Source of the DNA: Panax quinquefolius
Taxonomy: Eukaryota > Streptophyta > Magnoliopsida > Apiales > Araliaceae
NCBI GenBank assembly: GCA_020205615.1
Contig: JAINUW010000697.1
Span: 434,001-498,000 of the forward strand
Direction: 5' to 3'
Length of the DNA: 64,000 nucleotides
Made by a program: the position numbers and the translations under genes. The notes under the pieces were generated by a model, which did not search any database, was not told where the DNA came from, and was given only the letters and a program-made list of their open reading frames with translations. Positions 53,667-64,000 of this stretch are shown here, piece after piece (within the stretch, counting starts at the first letter, position 1; each line of letters starts with the position of its first letter).

Positions 53667-54606
53667 GAGGATGGAGTCAAGATATGTACCGCTGGGTGAG
53701 CCGCAGTGTCTGTGGGCAACCGGTTGGGCTCGGGTTTCTCTGGTTGGGTTGTCTCGTAGTACGTGCACTCGGGCACTGTAATGTCCACTCGAAATTTTAG
53801 AAGTGCAATCCAGGCATCCGATTGAGGTATATAGGACCTATTTTGGACCGCTGTTGTCGAGAGTTATACAATGGCACATGATTAGAGTTTGTATGAAGTC
53901 TTTGAAGATGGGACGATGCCCTCCAGTCTTTAATCTTCAAATTCCATCCGTTACCCCGCACAATAGTCACTCGGGATTGATTATCCTTGATTCTTGTGGG
54001 ACATCGTTGCGTAGAGATGTGTATGAAATATTAAGATGACGTGGCATGGCATCATGTTGGCGAGATGACGATGTTGCCCCTCACCGGTTTTATCGCCGAT
54101 TTGGGCTGATAAAACAGACGTTGCTCATGGCTTTGCTGAGATTGAACAGCTGCATTTGTCGAAGGTCCTCATTGTCATCTTTGAGGTGTGCCTGTCCTCC
54201 CGGTGTTATATCTGGTTTGTATGGAGTATCTCGTTGTGAGTGCCGAGATTGAAGCTGGTTGCATTTGAAACAAGCATTTTCGGGGTTATCGCCGAAACTG
54301 TATTCCTTTGGTTTATCACCAAGGTTGGTGGCTATTCCTATGGTTGGGACTGAGACTGGATACCTCGGGGTTATCTCCGAGATTAATTAGTCTTCTCTGG
54401 TGTGTGTTCCGGTATTAGATCTGCACGCCTCGGGGTTATATCCGAAGTTGGAATTGTTACTCCCGGTGTGTGTTTTGGGGTTGATGCTAAACTTCTAGTA
54501 GTAACCGGAATGGATATAAACTGTCTTCCAGCATTCCCTCTTGAATGACGAAACTGTCCTCCTGCAATGTCAGTGACAGGTGTACAAAAAATTTTGAGTG
54601 TCTATA

Positions 54607-54620
54607 GATGCCCCTTTTTA
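54607..54620 (-). promoter_or_regulatory. Polypurine tract of Ogre-2
   Basis: On the minus strand AAAAAGGGGCATC abuts the 3' LTR. Confidence 0.75.
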
Positions 54621-56545
54621 TCATACTCATGCATGTCGATGCATGGGTAGGATAAAAAATCCTAGACACTTGAAATGCAACAAGACAAACATGGTACTAT
54701 ATGTAGCAACATGATACAAATGTATGATGCATGTGTGCGGGGTTGTGGCCCAACACGCAGGGATGATTGCTGGCTCCCTGTTGCTTCAACTGGGGATTGG
54801 CAATGATGACCAGATTTGATGTGTAATTCGAATATGTTAGGATGTTGATGTTGGGTTTATCACCAATTTCTTGGATCCTTGATAACGACTTGATCCTGAA
54901 GATCTACCTCTTATGTGTAAGAGATCTGTGGGGATAAAGCTTGGTTTGTTTGAGGATGTGTATAACATATTCCATCATCGATCCTCCTTGATAACATTGA
55001 CATTCCCTGGTTGGTATCGCCAGGATATGTCACGATTCTGTTGGATTTACTACCAACAACAAATGCTGTCAGGATGCCTGACCTTCGTTGACGTGTACTT
55101 CACCGACATGTGAATCAACGGCTGAAAAAATCCCGTGGGATATACTATCAAGGTTGCTTGACCTTCGCTGACGTGTGAATCAACGGATGATACTTTATGG
55201 GTAGATTTTCAAGGTTGCTTGACCCTCGTTGACGTGTGAATCAACGGGACATTGTGTTGTGACCCCCGCCAGGGATCCGCTGGGGAATATGAGTAATCGA
55301 GCATGAAATCCTTGAATAGCTTTAGAGCTCTGATAGGTTTAATCGCTATCGGCTGAGATAATGTCAAGGCTGATTGACCTTCGTTGATATGTGTGTTAAC
55401 GGCTTGAATACACATTTTAATCCCCTGCCGGGGCTTTACGTTGTAACCCCTGTCGGGGATCCACGTTGTAACCCCCATCGGGGATCACATTGATCTTTTA
55501 GGGTAATGACCCGGAGTTGGCGGTATTGGACCTGTACAAGGTATTGCCAGATGTGATTTGTGACCAATGGGATCATTGATAGGGTATACCTCGTGTTCGG
55601 GTGACTACCAATGAGCGATATACGGACTCAAAGTTTCAATCGAGAAGACCAAGATTGCATGCTGTTTTACTCAATTGCGTGGCGTTTTTATCCTTGATTT
55701 GACCTTTCTAGTCTTTAAGAACTCATTTGCAACTCAAACTAGACCGAGCCAGAGGGGTGGATCCCACATAGGGGTGTCGCAGGTACACCTACTGCAGCAG
55801 CAGATGAGCCTGCGGCCGACCGTGGATGATATAATCCATCAGGTGGGTCTCACAAGTCATTTTCAACTAGTTGCGCGAAGAGAAATCTGTGAGCCTCCTT
55901 CAGATCTGCTGAGTTTGGGCCATTTTCTGCAAATTCTGTTATCGTACAAGTGTTCTACACTATCATGGTAACATATGCATGTATTTTTTCCAGTTTTTAT
56001 GCGTTGGATTTTGAGTTATAGCATGAAATGCATCTAAACGCATACTAGTGATTATTTATGCACAAATGACATGCTAAAAAATATTCAACATAGTAAATGT
56101 TAGTATTAAACTATGCTGAATATAATGATGTGAAAAAATTTGACTTTTGAGACAGTCAAATTGGCACATTTTTCTGCTATTTTTTGTTCTATTTGAGGTC
56201 CAATGAGCAAAAGGTAGAAAGGCAAAGTTCTCCTGATGTTGAGGTTAACCTTATGCATGTATGATTTTGATTTTTAATGCATATATTATGTATATGACAT
56301 TGGGGTAGGTGTGCTACTGAATGGCCACCTAGACATGCCTATGTGCATGCGGATAGTCTTATTTTCAAAGGGGACTATGGCAAAAAGTTTCCAAAATATA
56401 GGCATTGGGTAGTCATGCATTTTAACTCTATTGTATGTTAAAGTAAATGCATGCATGCATATAGTCATAAAATGCATTCTAGAAAGCTCCAGGTAAGGAA
56501 ATACCACACCCTTTCTGAGGTGATTTGGAGATTTTTTGTCTAAAT
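54621..56545 (-). other. Ogre-2 non-coding spacer with tandem repeats
   Basis: There is no convincing ORF on either strand. Between about 55067 and 55410 lie four ~70-bp units with 'ttgaccYtcgttgacgtgt' and 'gaatcaacgg' on the plus strand. At 55255-55490 are units of 'gtaacccccRtcggggatc', a short GC-rich dyad repeat. The rest is unremarkable. Confidence 0.6.
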
Positions 56546-56549
56546 ATTA

Positions 56550-58181
56550 TGGATCCGGATCAGTCGAGTAGTTCCCGTAGGACCACTTCTGGTATACGGA
56601 GGAGGGCTTCTGAAGTGCCTCGACCCGTTTCTATCGCATGACCTCGTCGATTGGTGGAGGCTGATTGATTCGATCCAAATCGCGCGTGCTTTAGACGTTG
56701 AGGACGTGGATGAAGATATTCCGATTGAGAATCCCGCTCCTGCTGCACCTGTTCCTCGTAGGGAGTTACCTTATATTCAGGTGGCAAACCTAGAGCTTCT
56801 GGATGATTTGAGCAGACATCCCTCGATGTACTTGCATGCTAACAAGGTATGGCGTTAGACTTTGATCTTCCTTCTTTCTTATTGATGAGGATTAAAGGGT
56901 TCTGATGTTGATATGCATTTCATGCAGGTTCCCGGCTTCACACAACCTCGAGGGAATTGGTTTAGTATATACTCCATGTACCAGGCTTTTGAGTGAGCCC
57001 ATGCCTGATGATGTCAGAATCAGGGATCGCATTCTGCGGCGATTGTTTCTGATGATCATTAGAGGCTGCTTCATAGCAGATAATTCTTCTACGGTATCTT
57101 TCGCTTTCATAAGCGCCACGCGTCACGTGAACCGTATAGGAGAGTATAATTGGGGATCCTGCACCTTTGCCTATTTCCTTCGGGGCATGCATATGCGCTC
57201 ACAGGGCTTGACCGAGGCTTGGCTAGGCTTTTACCCATTTCTGCTGGTGAGTATTTCTCTTGTCATTTCCCATTTATAGGTTAAGAGTGTTTACGGATAG
57301 CAGATTTTTTGCCATTGTGTTGGCAATTTTGGGCCTATGAGAGGTTCCCATGCTTGCGTCCTATGAGTGTGTTAGGTTTAGATACCTATCCACGAGGACG
57401 ACGATGACATCATTCCATTTTGACGGAGGTCCCTGTAGCTGAGGGTTTCACTCACTATCGTATGCAGCTGGAGTTGTTGACAACTGATACCATCACATGG
57501 ATTCCCTATTCAGGGGAACACTTGACCATCGGCTTTGAGGATGGATACCTGACTGGAGTTGAGTACGTGATTTCCACCAGGAGAGTTCCTCTATTCACAG
57601 ATGGGAGGCCGGGAGCTCTATTTAGAGAGCGTGCTATTGGGGAGCACCATTGGGGAGATTCAGATGCCGATCTTGCCTCCCGCGCCAGCGCCATTGGCAA
57701 GATCGCAGATCACCCATCACTGATATCCCATTGTTGGGGGTTGACGGTTTTGCATTATCAGAGGGTCCTTGCACTAAGGAGACATTCCAGCGTTGGTGGT
57801 CCCCTTGTACTATCGAGAGCCAAATCCCGCCGCCACACGCTTTATGGGGATATGGTTCCGTGGATCATGATGATGATGATTGGATGGATAGCTTGTCTCT
57901 GAGATCCGACTCATATGACACAGATTGATAGTCTGACCCATCAGTTGGACCAGGCACACATATTTATCCGGCATTTGGGCAGAGATCCGGCAGAGGCAGC
58001 TTTGTTTGATCTTTCCAGCTCAGGCGCTAGCCCCTCAGATGACCCATTCGGTTTTGCCAGTGCAGATCCTTCTCTATATAGACCTGACTTCCCTGTTGAT
58101 AGAGATCCAGTGACTCAGAAGGAGTTACATCAGGTGGACAGGATTGATGATGTGGACATCGACACCATTGTCTTCTTCTGA
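56550..58181 (+). pseudogene. Antisense ORF 1 of Ogre-2: plant-mobile-domain-like protein, decayed
   Basis: It lies on the strand opposite to the retrotransposon. From 56550 an ATG opens MDPDQSSSSRRTTSG, then frames change. 56905-57246 contains RLFLMIIRGCFIADNSS and YNWGSCTFAYFLRGMH (57145-57192). 57321-57362 reads WQFWAYERFPCLRP, and 57408-57902 holds YRMQLELLTTDTITWIPYSGE. This W-G, WAYERFP and W-PY series resembles the plant mobile domain of MAIL1-type and transposon-linked proteins. A GT...AG interval (57247-57303) could be an intron but does not restore the frame exactly, and a stop occurs at 57405. An acidic C-terminal region runs to 58181. Confidence 0.6.
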
Positions 58182-58474
58182 TGTGTATTCTCGTTATATC
58201 TTTTGATAGGCCTCTGTTAGATATTGGGTGGCTGTACCCCATTCTCGCTATATCTTTTGATAGGCCTCTATTAGTAGTAGGATGTCTGTGCCCCATTTCC
58301 CTATATTTGTAGCTGTACAGAGATGATGTATTAGATGTTGATATACTTAGGAATGTATGCACAGTTTTTCCATTCCCTATATCATATTGCCATCTATTAT
58401 CTGCTATGCATGTATCATGTTATGCATATGTATGTATGTCCAGAGATATTCAGCATTGACCCCTAGATGGTCTT

Positions 58475-60114
58475 ATGACACGACCCGCACAGATGTCTTC
58501 TTCGACAGTTAGCCGTATAGATCATACCCCACCATCATTGGTGGCATTGGGTATGCGATCATGGTATGATAACATGTCACCACAAGACAGGGTGACTGTA
58601 GATCAGTTGCTGCAGCATACCATGACCTTATTGATGTTTCAGGTTCCCGCAAGGTTTGTGGACGGGATGCTTAAGCATTGGGTATCGGATAGGCAGGTTT
58701 TCTGATTTGGGACCCATGAGTTGACTCCTACTCTGGAGGAGTATGCACGATTGAAGATGCATGCATATGGCTTTGGGAGACATGAGTAGATGGTTCATGA
58801 CTCTCACTGGATTGTGGCGCAGAGTGGTACAGGATGAGCTGACATCTGGCCACGTGATATCCCAGCGTTTTATGTATGACAGATTTGGCTCTCAGGATAG
58901 CTATTCACGACATTCCGGGGATTTCATCGCACTGGAGGATCATTGGCGTCTGGTCAGGGTTGATGTACTACTGTTATGCATACTGTCGCATGTCTATATG
59001 CCACGATACATGGATGAGATAGACATCGGAGTCATCATGGCGGTGAGAGCTCTCAGGGAGGGTCGTACCATTATACCGATGATTGTAGTAGAGACCTCAA
59101 GCACAAGATCCTCATCTTTGCACTCATCCCGACAGAGTGTTCACGGGTAGCTTCGGTGCGCTATATGTGTAGTTTATGTCACACTTAAGACCGATTGGCA
59201 CTCTTAGATGACATGGGTACTTGTTCACCCATGATATAGCCATGTCATACTCCTTTCAGCCATCGGAGTGTATAGATGCTCTGTCCTGGTCCGCATTTTT
59301 GGCAGATATCAGAGAATCGTTTAGCATATTGCCGTGTTCGGGGCTTAGCTCACCATACAGCTTCATTACTCATGCTCCGGGTATGGACTACCTCCCTCTG
59401 GCTGGTTTGAGAGGCATGACTACTTATCACCCACTGGCCGTGATGTCACAGTTTGACCAATTTTAGGATTTTCATCCTTTCAAGGGGGCGATAGGTCAGC
59501 GTTCAGCTTCTCGCTTTCTTTCAGCAGAGGACTAATCCCGTGTGTACGCTTGTTGGGATCAATGTGCGATAGCTGCTTTTTCTGTGAGCCATTCGGGTTA
59601 TTCTACAGAGTATTTCGCATGGATGGAGACAGAGATTTTATCTACCGCAAAGCAAAGATCTGAAGACTGGGATAATGAGTCGATGATGTAGAGCCCATGG
59701 AGGACATCGATTCCTTCATCGAGGAGGAGCCCGCTGCTGGGTTACCAACATTTCCTCCGGATTCTCCCAAGACCAAGATCTTGTTGTGATTCAAAGACTC
59801 GACACAAGACCTTGAGCAGTAGTCTTCATCTGATGACTTTTGAGAGAGATCAGGCTCGATCTATGATGTTGACTGCCCTTGATGGGAGAGACGCAGCTCT
59901 ATTAGAGAGAGATGAGGCATTAACTCGCAGAGATATCGTTGTTATTGAGCGGGATGAGGCCAGATCAGCCAGAGATGCAGTGGTAGTTGAGCAGTATATT
60001 GCTATATCTGCCCGGGATGTAGCCATCACAGATAGTACTGCAATGAGGTCCCTTACCACTGGCATGATCGCAGAGATGAATGCTTACATTGATGAGCATA
60101 TGGTCACCATGTAG
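58475..60114 (+). pseudogene. Antisense ORF 2 of Ogre-2: DUF7745-like protein, decayed
   Basis: It starts at an ATG at 58475 (MTRPAQMSSS). It has WYDNMSPQDRVTVDQLL, a stop at 58703-58705, then FGTHELTPTLEEYARLK. It continues in 58761-59150 with MDEIDIGVIMAVRALREGRT and IIPMIVVE, then 59221-59466 and a heptad-rich, Arg/Asp/Glu-rich stretch at 59812-60114 (LLERDEALTRRD, VIERDEARSARD) likely to form a coiled coil. This layout resembles the DUF7745 family found in plant transposable elements; that assignment is from memory of the family style. Several stops and frameshifts show it is inactive. Confidence 0.5.
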
Positions 60115-61378
60115 ATGGCTGCATATCTATTGGGTCGTGTGGATATTCTCGTACAGGAGACCACAACTTCACCTCCTTCTTTTGAGAGGGACACCATGTT
60201 GGGCTTGTTAGCTCGCATATACCCTGACTTGTAGATGAGCTTGTATTTACCTGCACAGACTAGCTTAGCCATTTTGTCATGTACAATTTACATTATATAT
60301 ATCAAACAACATTATATATATGACAGGGAAATATATATTTTTGGATCACTTCCCTTTTAGATATGCTTTGCTACTTGCTTGATATTTTGCCTGCTGCTTC
60401 AGGGCTTGTGATCTTGATGTATTCTAAATTCCTCCTAGGTGGATGGACATTGAGTTATCTCTGGATAGTTCAGAATGGATCATCGATTTGTATGTATCCC
60501 TACCATCTTTGGTGTCTTGGGACTGGTTTCTATATGGAAATATGGAGAGGAGTGTAGCTTTCCTCTCTGAGATTGACCGCACCACAGATGGTCGCCAGTA
60601 CTTCTATTTAGGAGAAGCCTTGTTAATTCCATCTCTTATGGATTGGTGTTGCTCTTCAAGGTATGACCGCAGCTTAGAAGGTCGCTGAATCTCCTATTTG
60701 GGAGGAGTTCAGGTAATTCCATCCCTTTGGTCTGAAGCTGAATGGAATGTAGTGGTTTGAAGGATGATCCCAGTACCAACTAACAAGGGTTTATATTTTG
60801 GTAGGGGGTGAGACCGCACCATGAATGGTTGCCTACGTACTCCTATTGAAGAGGAGATCAGGTCTGCGTAGTTTGAACCTGGTGTAAGAGGTTCAACGCT
60901 GTATGTGGCAGAAATGGTGTAGGAATGTTTTTGTTGTTTTTGTCTTTGTAAGGAAAAGGGTGGAAATGTTTTGTTGTTTTGGTTTTATTGCAACCGGGCC
61001 ATATGAAATGGTTGCCTATGTACTCCTATTGAAGAGGAGATTAGGTCGACGTAGTTCGCCCCTCGTATGCAAAAAAAGCGTAATCCATGTGCGTGTCGAG
61101 TCTTTGGGAGGAGAAAGTTTAATCCTAGGTTGAGGATAAACTGTAGATATGAGAAGTTTGATCCCATGTATGGGTTGCCAAACTGTAAACGCGAGAGGTT
61201 TAATCCGTGGTGGGATGACCTAAGTTGTAGGAATGCAGAGAAACCAGGCTGCTGGCTTGAAAAGTATGTTTTCCCTGAGGGGCACAGTGTGAAAGAGTTG
61301 TATGTGGTAAAGGGTTAAAGAACCGGAATGACTGGTGATCTGATGGTCCAACACTAGGATGTTTGCTTGAGGGCAACT
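60115..61378 (-). other. Ogre-2 spacer downstream of pol
   Basis: It is non-coding. A repeated block 'ggttgcctacgtactcctattgaagaggagatYaggtc' plus 'cgtagtt' occurs at about 60829-60880 and 61010-61060, with weaker relatives near 60580-60715. The same type of repeat is present in the Ogre-1 3' region (28872-29060). Small plus-strand ORFs here are not convincing. Confidence 0.55.
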
Positions 61379-62536
61379 TCAGACATAGTACCATTTCACG
61401 GTGTCCGAATTGATGAGTTGCGGAAATTCATCGCCGTCTATTTCTTGTAATCTGAGAGCGCCTCCTGTCAGTGCTTCCTTGACAATAAATGGCCCTTCCC
61501 AGTTAGGAGCGAATTTTCCCTTTGATTGATCTTGGTTGTCAAGGATCTTCTTCAAAACCAAGTCATGTTGTTTAAACTGCCGTAGCTGGACATTTTTGTT
61601 GTAGGATCTGGTGATCCTTTGCTGATATAATTGACCATGGAAGATAGTCGCGGTTCACCTTTCGTATATCAGAGACAATTGGTGATATCTGTCTTGTACC
61701 CATTGGTCTTCATCCAGCTGAGCATCTATCAACACTCTGAGAGATTCCATTTCAACTTCTATGGGGAGCACTGCTTCCATCCCATAGGTTAATGCGTAGG
61801 GGGTTGCCCCAGTGGAAGTGCGCATTGAGGTTCTGTAGGCTAATAAAGTAAGAGGGAATAGGTCAGGCCACTCTTTGTGGTTGGCGGATATCTTTTGCAT
61901 AATCTTCTTGATGTTTTTGTTAACCGCTTCAATAGCACCATTCATCTTTGGACGATAGATGACAGAGTTAAGATGTTTGATGTGGAATTTACTGCATAAT
62001 TCCTCCATCATTTTGTTGTTGAGGTTCTTAGTATTGTCTTACACAATCACCTCTGGTTGTCCATATCGACAAACGACATTGTTTCTGATGAAAGCAATGA
62101 TGACTTCTTTGGTAACCTTGGGGAAGGAGGCTGCTTCTACCCACTTGGTGAAGTAGTCGATCATGGTGAAGATAAATCGATGTCCATTACTAGCTTTAGG
62201 CTCAATGGGCTCGATAACGTCCATTCCCCACATTGAGAAGGGCCAAGGTGAACTCATATTATGGAGTTCCCGTGGAGGAGCGTGTATAGCATTCCCATGA
62301 ATCTGGCACTGATAGCATCTCCTGACGTGGTCATGGCAATTAGCTTTGAGAGAAAGCCAATAATGTCCTGTCCTAAGGACTTTCTTGACAAGGAGGGGGC
62401 CACTCATGTGGGGGCCACAGACTCCACCATAGATTTCATCCATAAGCCTTTGGGCTTGATCTTTATCTAAACATCTAAGGAGACCTAGTCCTGCGTCTCT
62501 TTTGTAGAGCGTATCTCCACTCAGATAGAATTTCAT
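61379..62536 (-). pseudogene. Ogre-2 integrase
   Basis: The frame starts MKFYLSGDTLYKR (62536) after a stop that separates it from the RNase H. The zinc region GPHMSG ... GHYWLSLKANCHDHVRRCYQCQ shows the His-His-Cys-Cys set. The catalytic residues are Asp in WGMDVIEPI, Asp in the VIV-stop-DNTKN segment (one TAA stop, about 62039) and Glu in GAIEAVNKN, so the triad survives around a single nonsense codon. The C-terminal piece (61561-61379) has KFAPNWEGPFIV and ends in SDTVKWYYV, a typical Tat pol end. One frame change lies between about 61655 and 61561. Confidence 0.88.
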
Positions 62537-62542
62537 AGCAAG

Positions 62543-63115
62543 TCAATGGATCCGCCTTTTCTCAGTCGGGCTCGCTTTCGCGGGTGTAGATCCATCTCGT
62601 AGATATTCCTTGACATGCTGATACCAAGGATGTTGGATGGGAGGTAGCTCATCCGATACTTTTCCAACGTAATTCCCATAGGCTGGGGCCTTGTGCAGGG
62701 AAATTATGACGCTTGGCAAGTGTTGCTTGTCTAATATGCGAATCAAGGAGGCCAAAGTTGCTAATGCGTCCGCAAAGTCATTCCTATTACGAGGAACATG
62801 TTGAAAGGAGATTTCTTCGAACTGCAAAACCATTTGTAAAACTTGCCGAAGGTAGGGCAGAAAATGTAGTTCCTTGGTTTGATAGATTCCGGTGGATTGT
62901 CTGATTACCAACTCTGAATCTCCAAAGATAGTTAACCGCCTGACGCCCATTGATCGGGCAAGTTTTAGCCCTATGAGACAACCTTCATATTCGACCGTAT
63001 TGTTGGTGCTAACAAGCTGCAATTTGACGACGACGGGATAATGCTCCCCCGTACTAGATACTAGAACTGCTCCAACTCTAGAACCTTCCATATTAACAGC
63101 TCCATCAAAATACAT
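62543..63115 (-). pseudogene. Ogre-2 second (archaeal-type) RNase H
   Basis: An open stretch of 190 residues. Catalytic positions are visible as Asp in MYFDGAVNMEG, Glu in NNTVEYEGCLIGL, Asp in IFGDSELVIRQ and Asp in NDFADALATLASL, the DEDD set of type-I RNase H. This domain between the ancestral RNase H and the integrase defines the Tat/Ogre lineage. It ends at a stop five codons before the integrase start. It remains catalytically plausible as a sequence but is separated from the flanking domains by stops. Confidence 0.88.
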
Positions 63116-63139
63116 CTTCCATGATTAGTGAGTATCGTA

Positions 63140-63690
63140 CTAATGGTGTTGCTGAACTATCATTACTCCTTCATTGGGGAAGTATGTTTCCAAGGGTTTG
63201 AAATCCCCTGAAGGTGTGGCAGACAGTTGATCCGCAATTCCTTGACCTTTGATGGACTTTTGAGTCACATATACGATGTCAAATTGTTGTAGGATCAACT
63301 GCCATCTGAACAGTCGGCAATTTAACATGGGTTTATTGAACACGTATTTGAGAGGATCCACACAGGATATGAGATGGGTTGTGTGACCATGGAGGTAATG
63401 TTGTAACCTCATGGAAGCCCATGCTAAAGCACAACACGTCTTTTCTATCAGAGTGTACTTAAGTTCACTACTGCCGAACCTTTTGCTGAGGTAATAGATA
63501 GCTCGTTCTTGGCCTCTATCATCCTTCTATCCCAGCGTGCAGCCCATGGCATTGTCACTTATGGATAGGTACATGAACATGGGAACATCATCCCTGGGTG
63601 GTACCAAAATGGGAGCTTTGACTAGCTGTTTCTTAAATGTGAGGAAGGCATTTTGACACTCCTCATTCCATTTCATGGAGGAGTTCTTCC
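63140..63690 (-). pseudogene. Ogre-2 ancestral RNase H domain
   Basis: Upstream pieces read KWNEECQNAFLTFKKQLVKAP and MFMYLSISDNAMGC; after a stop at about 63524 come ERAIYYLSKRF and ELKYTLIEKTCCALAWA. The open frame 63412-63140 follows with MRLQHYLHGHTTHL, FRWQLILQQFDIVYV and GQGIADQLS. In this lineage the domain is usually degenerate because the second RNase H takes over, and here the expected first Asp region reads SISDNAMG. Confidence 0.78.
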
Positions 63691-64000
63691 TTAATAGATT
63701 GAAGATTGGCTCACAGGTTGCTGTGAGTTGAGAGATAAACTGCTAATAAAGTTGATTCTTCCCGAAAATCTCCGTATTTCCTTTTCTGTCTGAGGAATGG
63801 GCATTTTCGTGATGGCTTGGATTTTTGCAGAATCAAGCTCAATCCCTTTGTGGCTGACTAAAAATCCTAGCAACTTGCTTGATTTAACGCCAAAGGCGCA
63901 TTTAGCTGGATTCAACTTTAAGTTGTACTTACGCAACCTGTTGAACAATTTTCTGAGATGGTCTAGAAGGCCATCCTTCTTCCGGGATTTGACAATGATG
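63691..64000 (-). pseudogene. Ogre-2 reverse transcriptase, C-terminal part
   Basis: From the window edge the frame reads IIVKSRKKDG, so the catalytic DD box lies just outside. It continues with LRKYNLKLNPAKCAFGV, KLLGFLVSHKGIELDSAK and a frame change near 63745, after which RT-RNase H connection sequence follows. The rest of RT, protease, gag and the 5' LTR are beyond 64000. Confidence 0.85.

Larger units (their letters stand above)
51468..54606 (-). repeat. Ogre-2 3' LTR
   Basis: It starts TATAGACACTC (54606; TG has become TA) and ends CCCGACGTCGACA at 51468. It is 3139 bp, longer than the Ogre-1 LTRs because of expanded arrays. It includes the U3 minisatellite of 'cggggttatcNccga' units (54250-54500), TATA box (53659-53666), an eight-tract TA compound array (52560-53345) and a ~62-bp array with 'ccgccacgaaggaaactc' (52330-52560). 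The Arg-type GGCGACTC motif lies at about 51612. Confidence 0.82.
51468..64000 (-). mobile_element. Ogre-2: Tat/Ogre-type retrotransposon, minus strand, cut by window end
   Basis: In its own orientation the visible order is end of RT palm, RNase H, archaeal-type second RNase H, integrase, spacer, 3' polypurine tract and 3' LTR (54606-51468). The dual RNase H is the hallmark of the Tat/Ogre lineage. On the opposite strand, between the integrase and the LTR, lie two decayed ORFs. The 5' half (LTR, gag, protease) is right of the window. Pol has only a few stops and frameshifts, so this copy is younger or better preserved than Ogre-1. Confidence 0.85.

Noticed and set aside
54913..55971. Plus-strand ORFs in the Ogre-2 spacer as further antisense genes
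   Set aside because: They are short, overlap tandem repeats and show no domain-like pattern.

Overview
This window is repeat-dense nuclear DNA from a flowering plant, probably a eudicot with a large genome. I see no host gene, tRNA, rRNA or CRISPR array. Almost every base belongs to nested LTR retrotransposons or to a fossil plant pararetrovirus. The families are: (a) a Tekay/del-type Ty3-gypsy chromovirus (iMet primer site, C-terminal chromodomain) in at least two LTR subfamilies; (b) a second chromovirus-like LTR family, here 'family B'; (c) a Tat/Ogre-type Ty3-gypsy element with dual RNase H and antisense ORFs; (d) a Caulimoviridae endogenous pararetrovirus (EPRV).

Layout. 1-391 is the end of a Tekay-type LTR that cuts a family-B LTR (392-2908). 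A minus-strand Tekay-type LTR (2936-3257 and 47414-49586) is split by a Tat/Ogre-like element, Ogre-1 (3258-47413, target duplication AGAGC/AGAAC). The 5' LTR of Ogre-1 is split by Tekay-1 (3407-12237, plus, TSD CCGGA) and Tekay-2 (13769-23382, minus, TSD TTTCC). Its interior keeps degenerate gag but no pol, and carries a solo Tekay-type LTR (25824-28289, TSD CCTTG). Its 3' LTR (31041 to about 32165, then about 46083-47413) is split inside a TA microsatellite by the EPRV (about 32182-46082). The EPRV is itself split by an internally deleted Tekay-type element, Tekay-3 (36959-45441, minus).

To the right, a minus-strand family-B remnant (49587-51198) and a Tekay-type LTR fragment (51199-51467) are followed by a second Tat/Ogre element, Ogre-2 (51468 to beyond 64000, minus). 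Reading along its own strand from the right edge, Ogre-2 shows RT, RNase H, a second (archaeal-type) RNase H, integrase, a repeat-rich spacer, and then a 3' LTR. Between pol and the LTR, on the opposite (plus) strand, lie two decayed ORFs: one resembling the plant mobile domain, one resembling the DUF7745 transposon-associated family.

All polyproteins carry stops and frameshifts, so no autonomous element is intact here. The most instructive features are the reconstructable nesting, supported by target duplications and by empty-site paralogues inside the window; the antisense ORFs of Ogre-2; a roughly 720-bp inverted repeat in the EPRV; and compound TA-microsatellite arrays within the Ogre LTRs.
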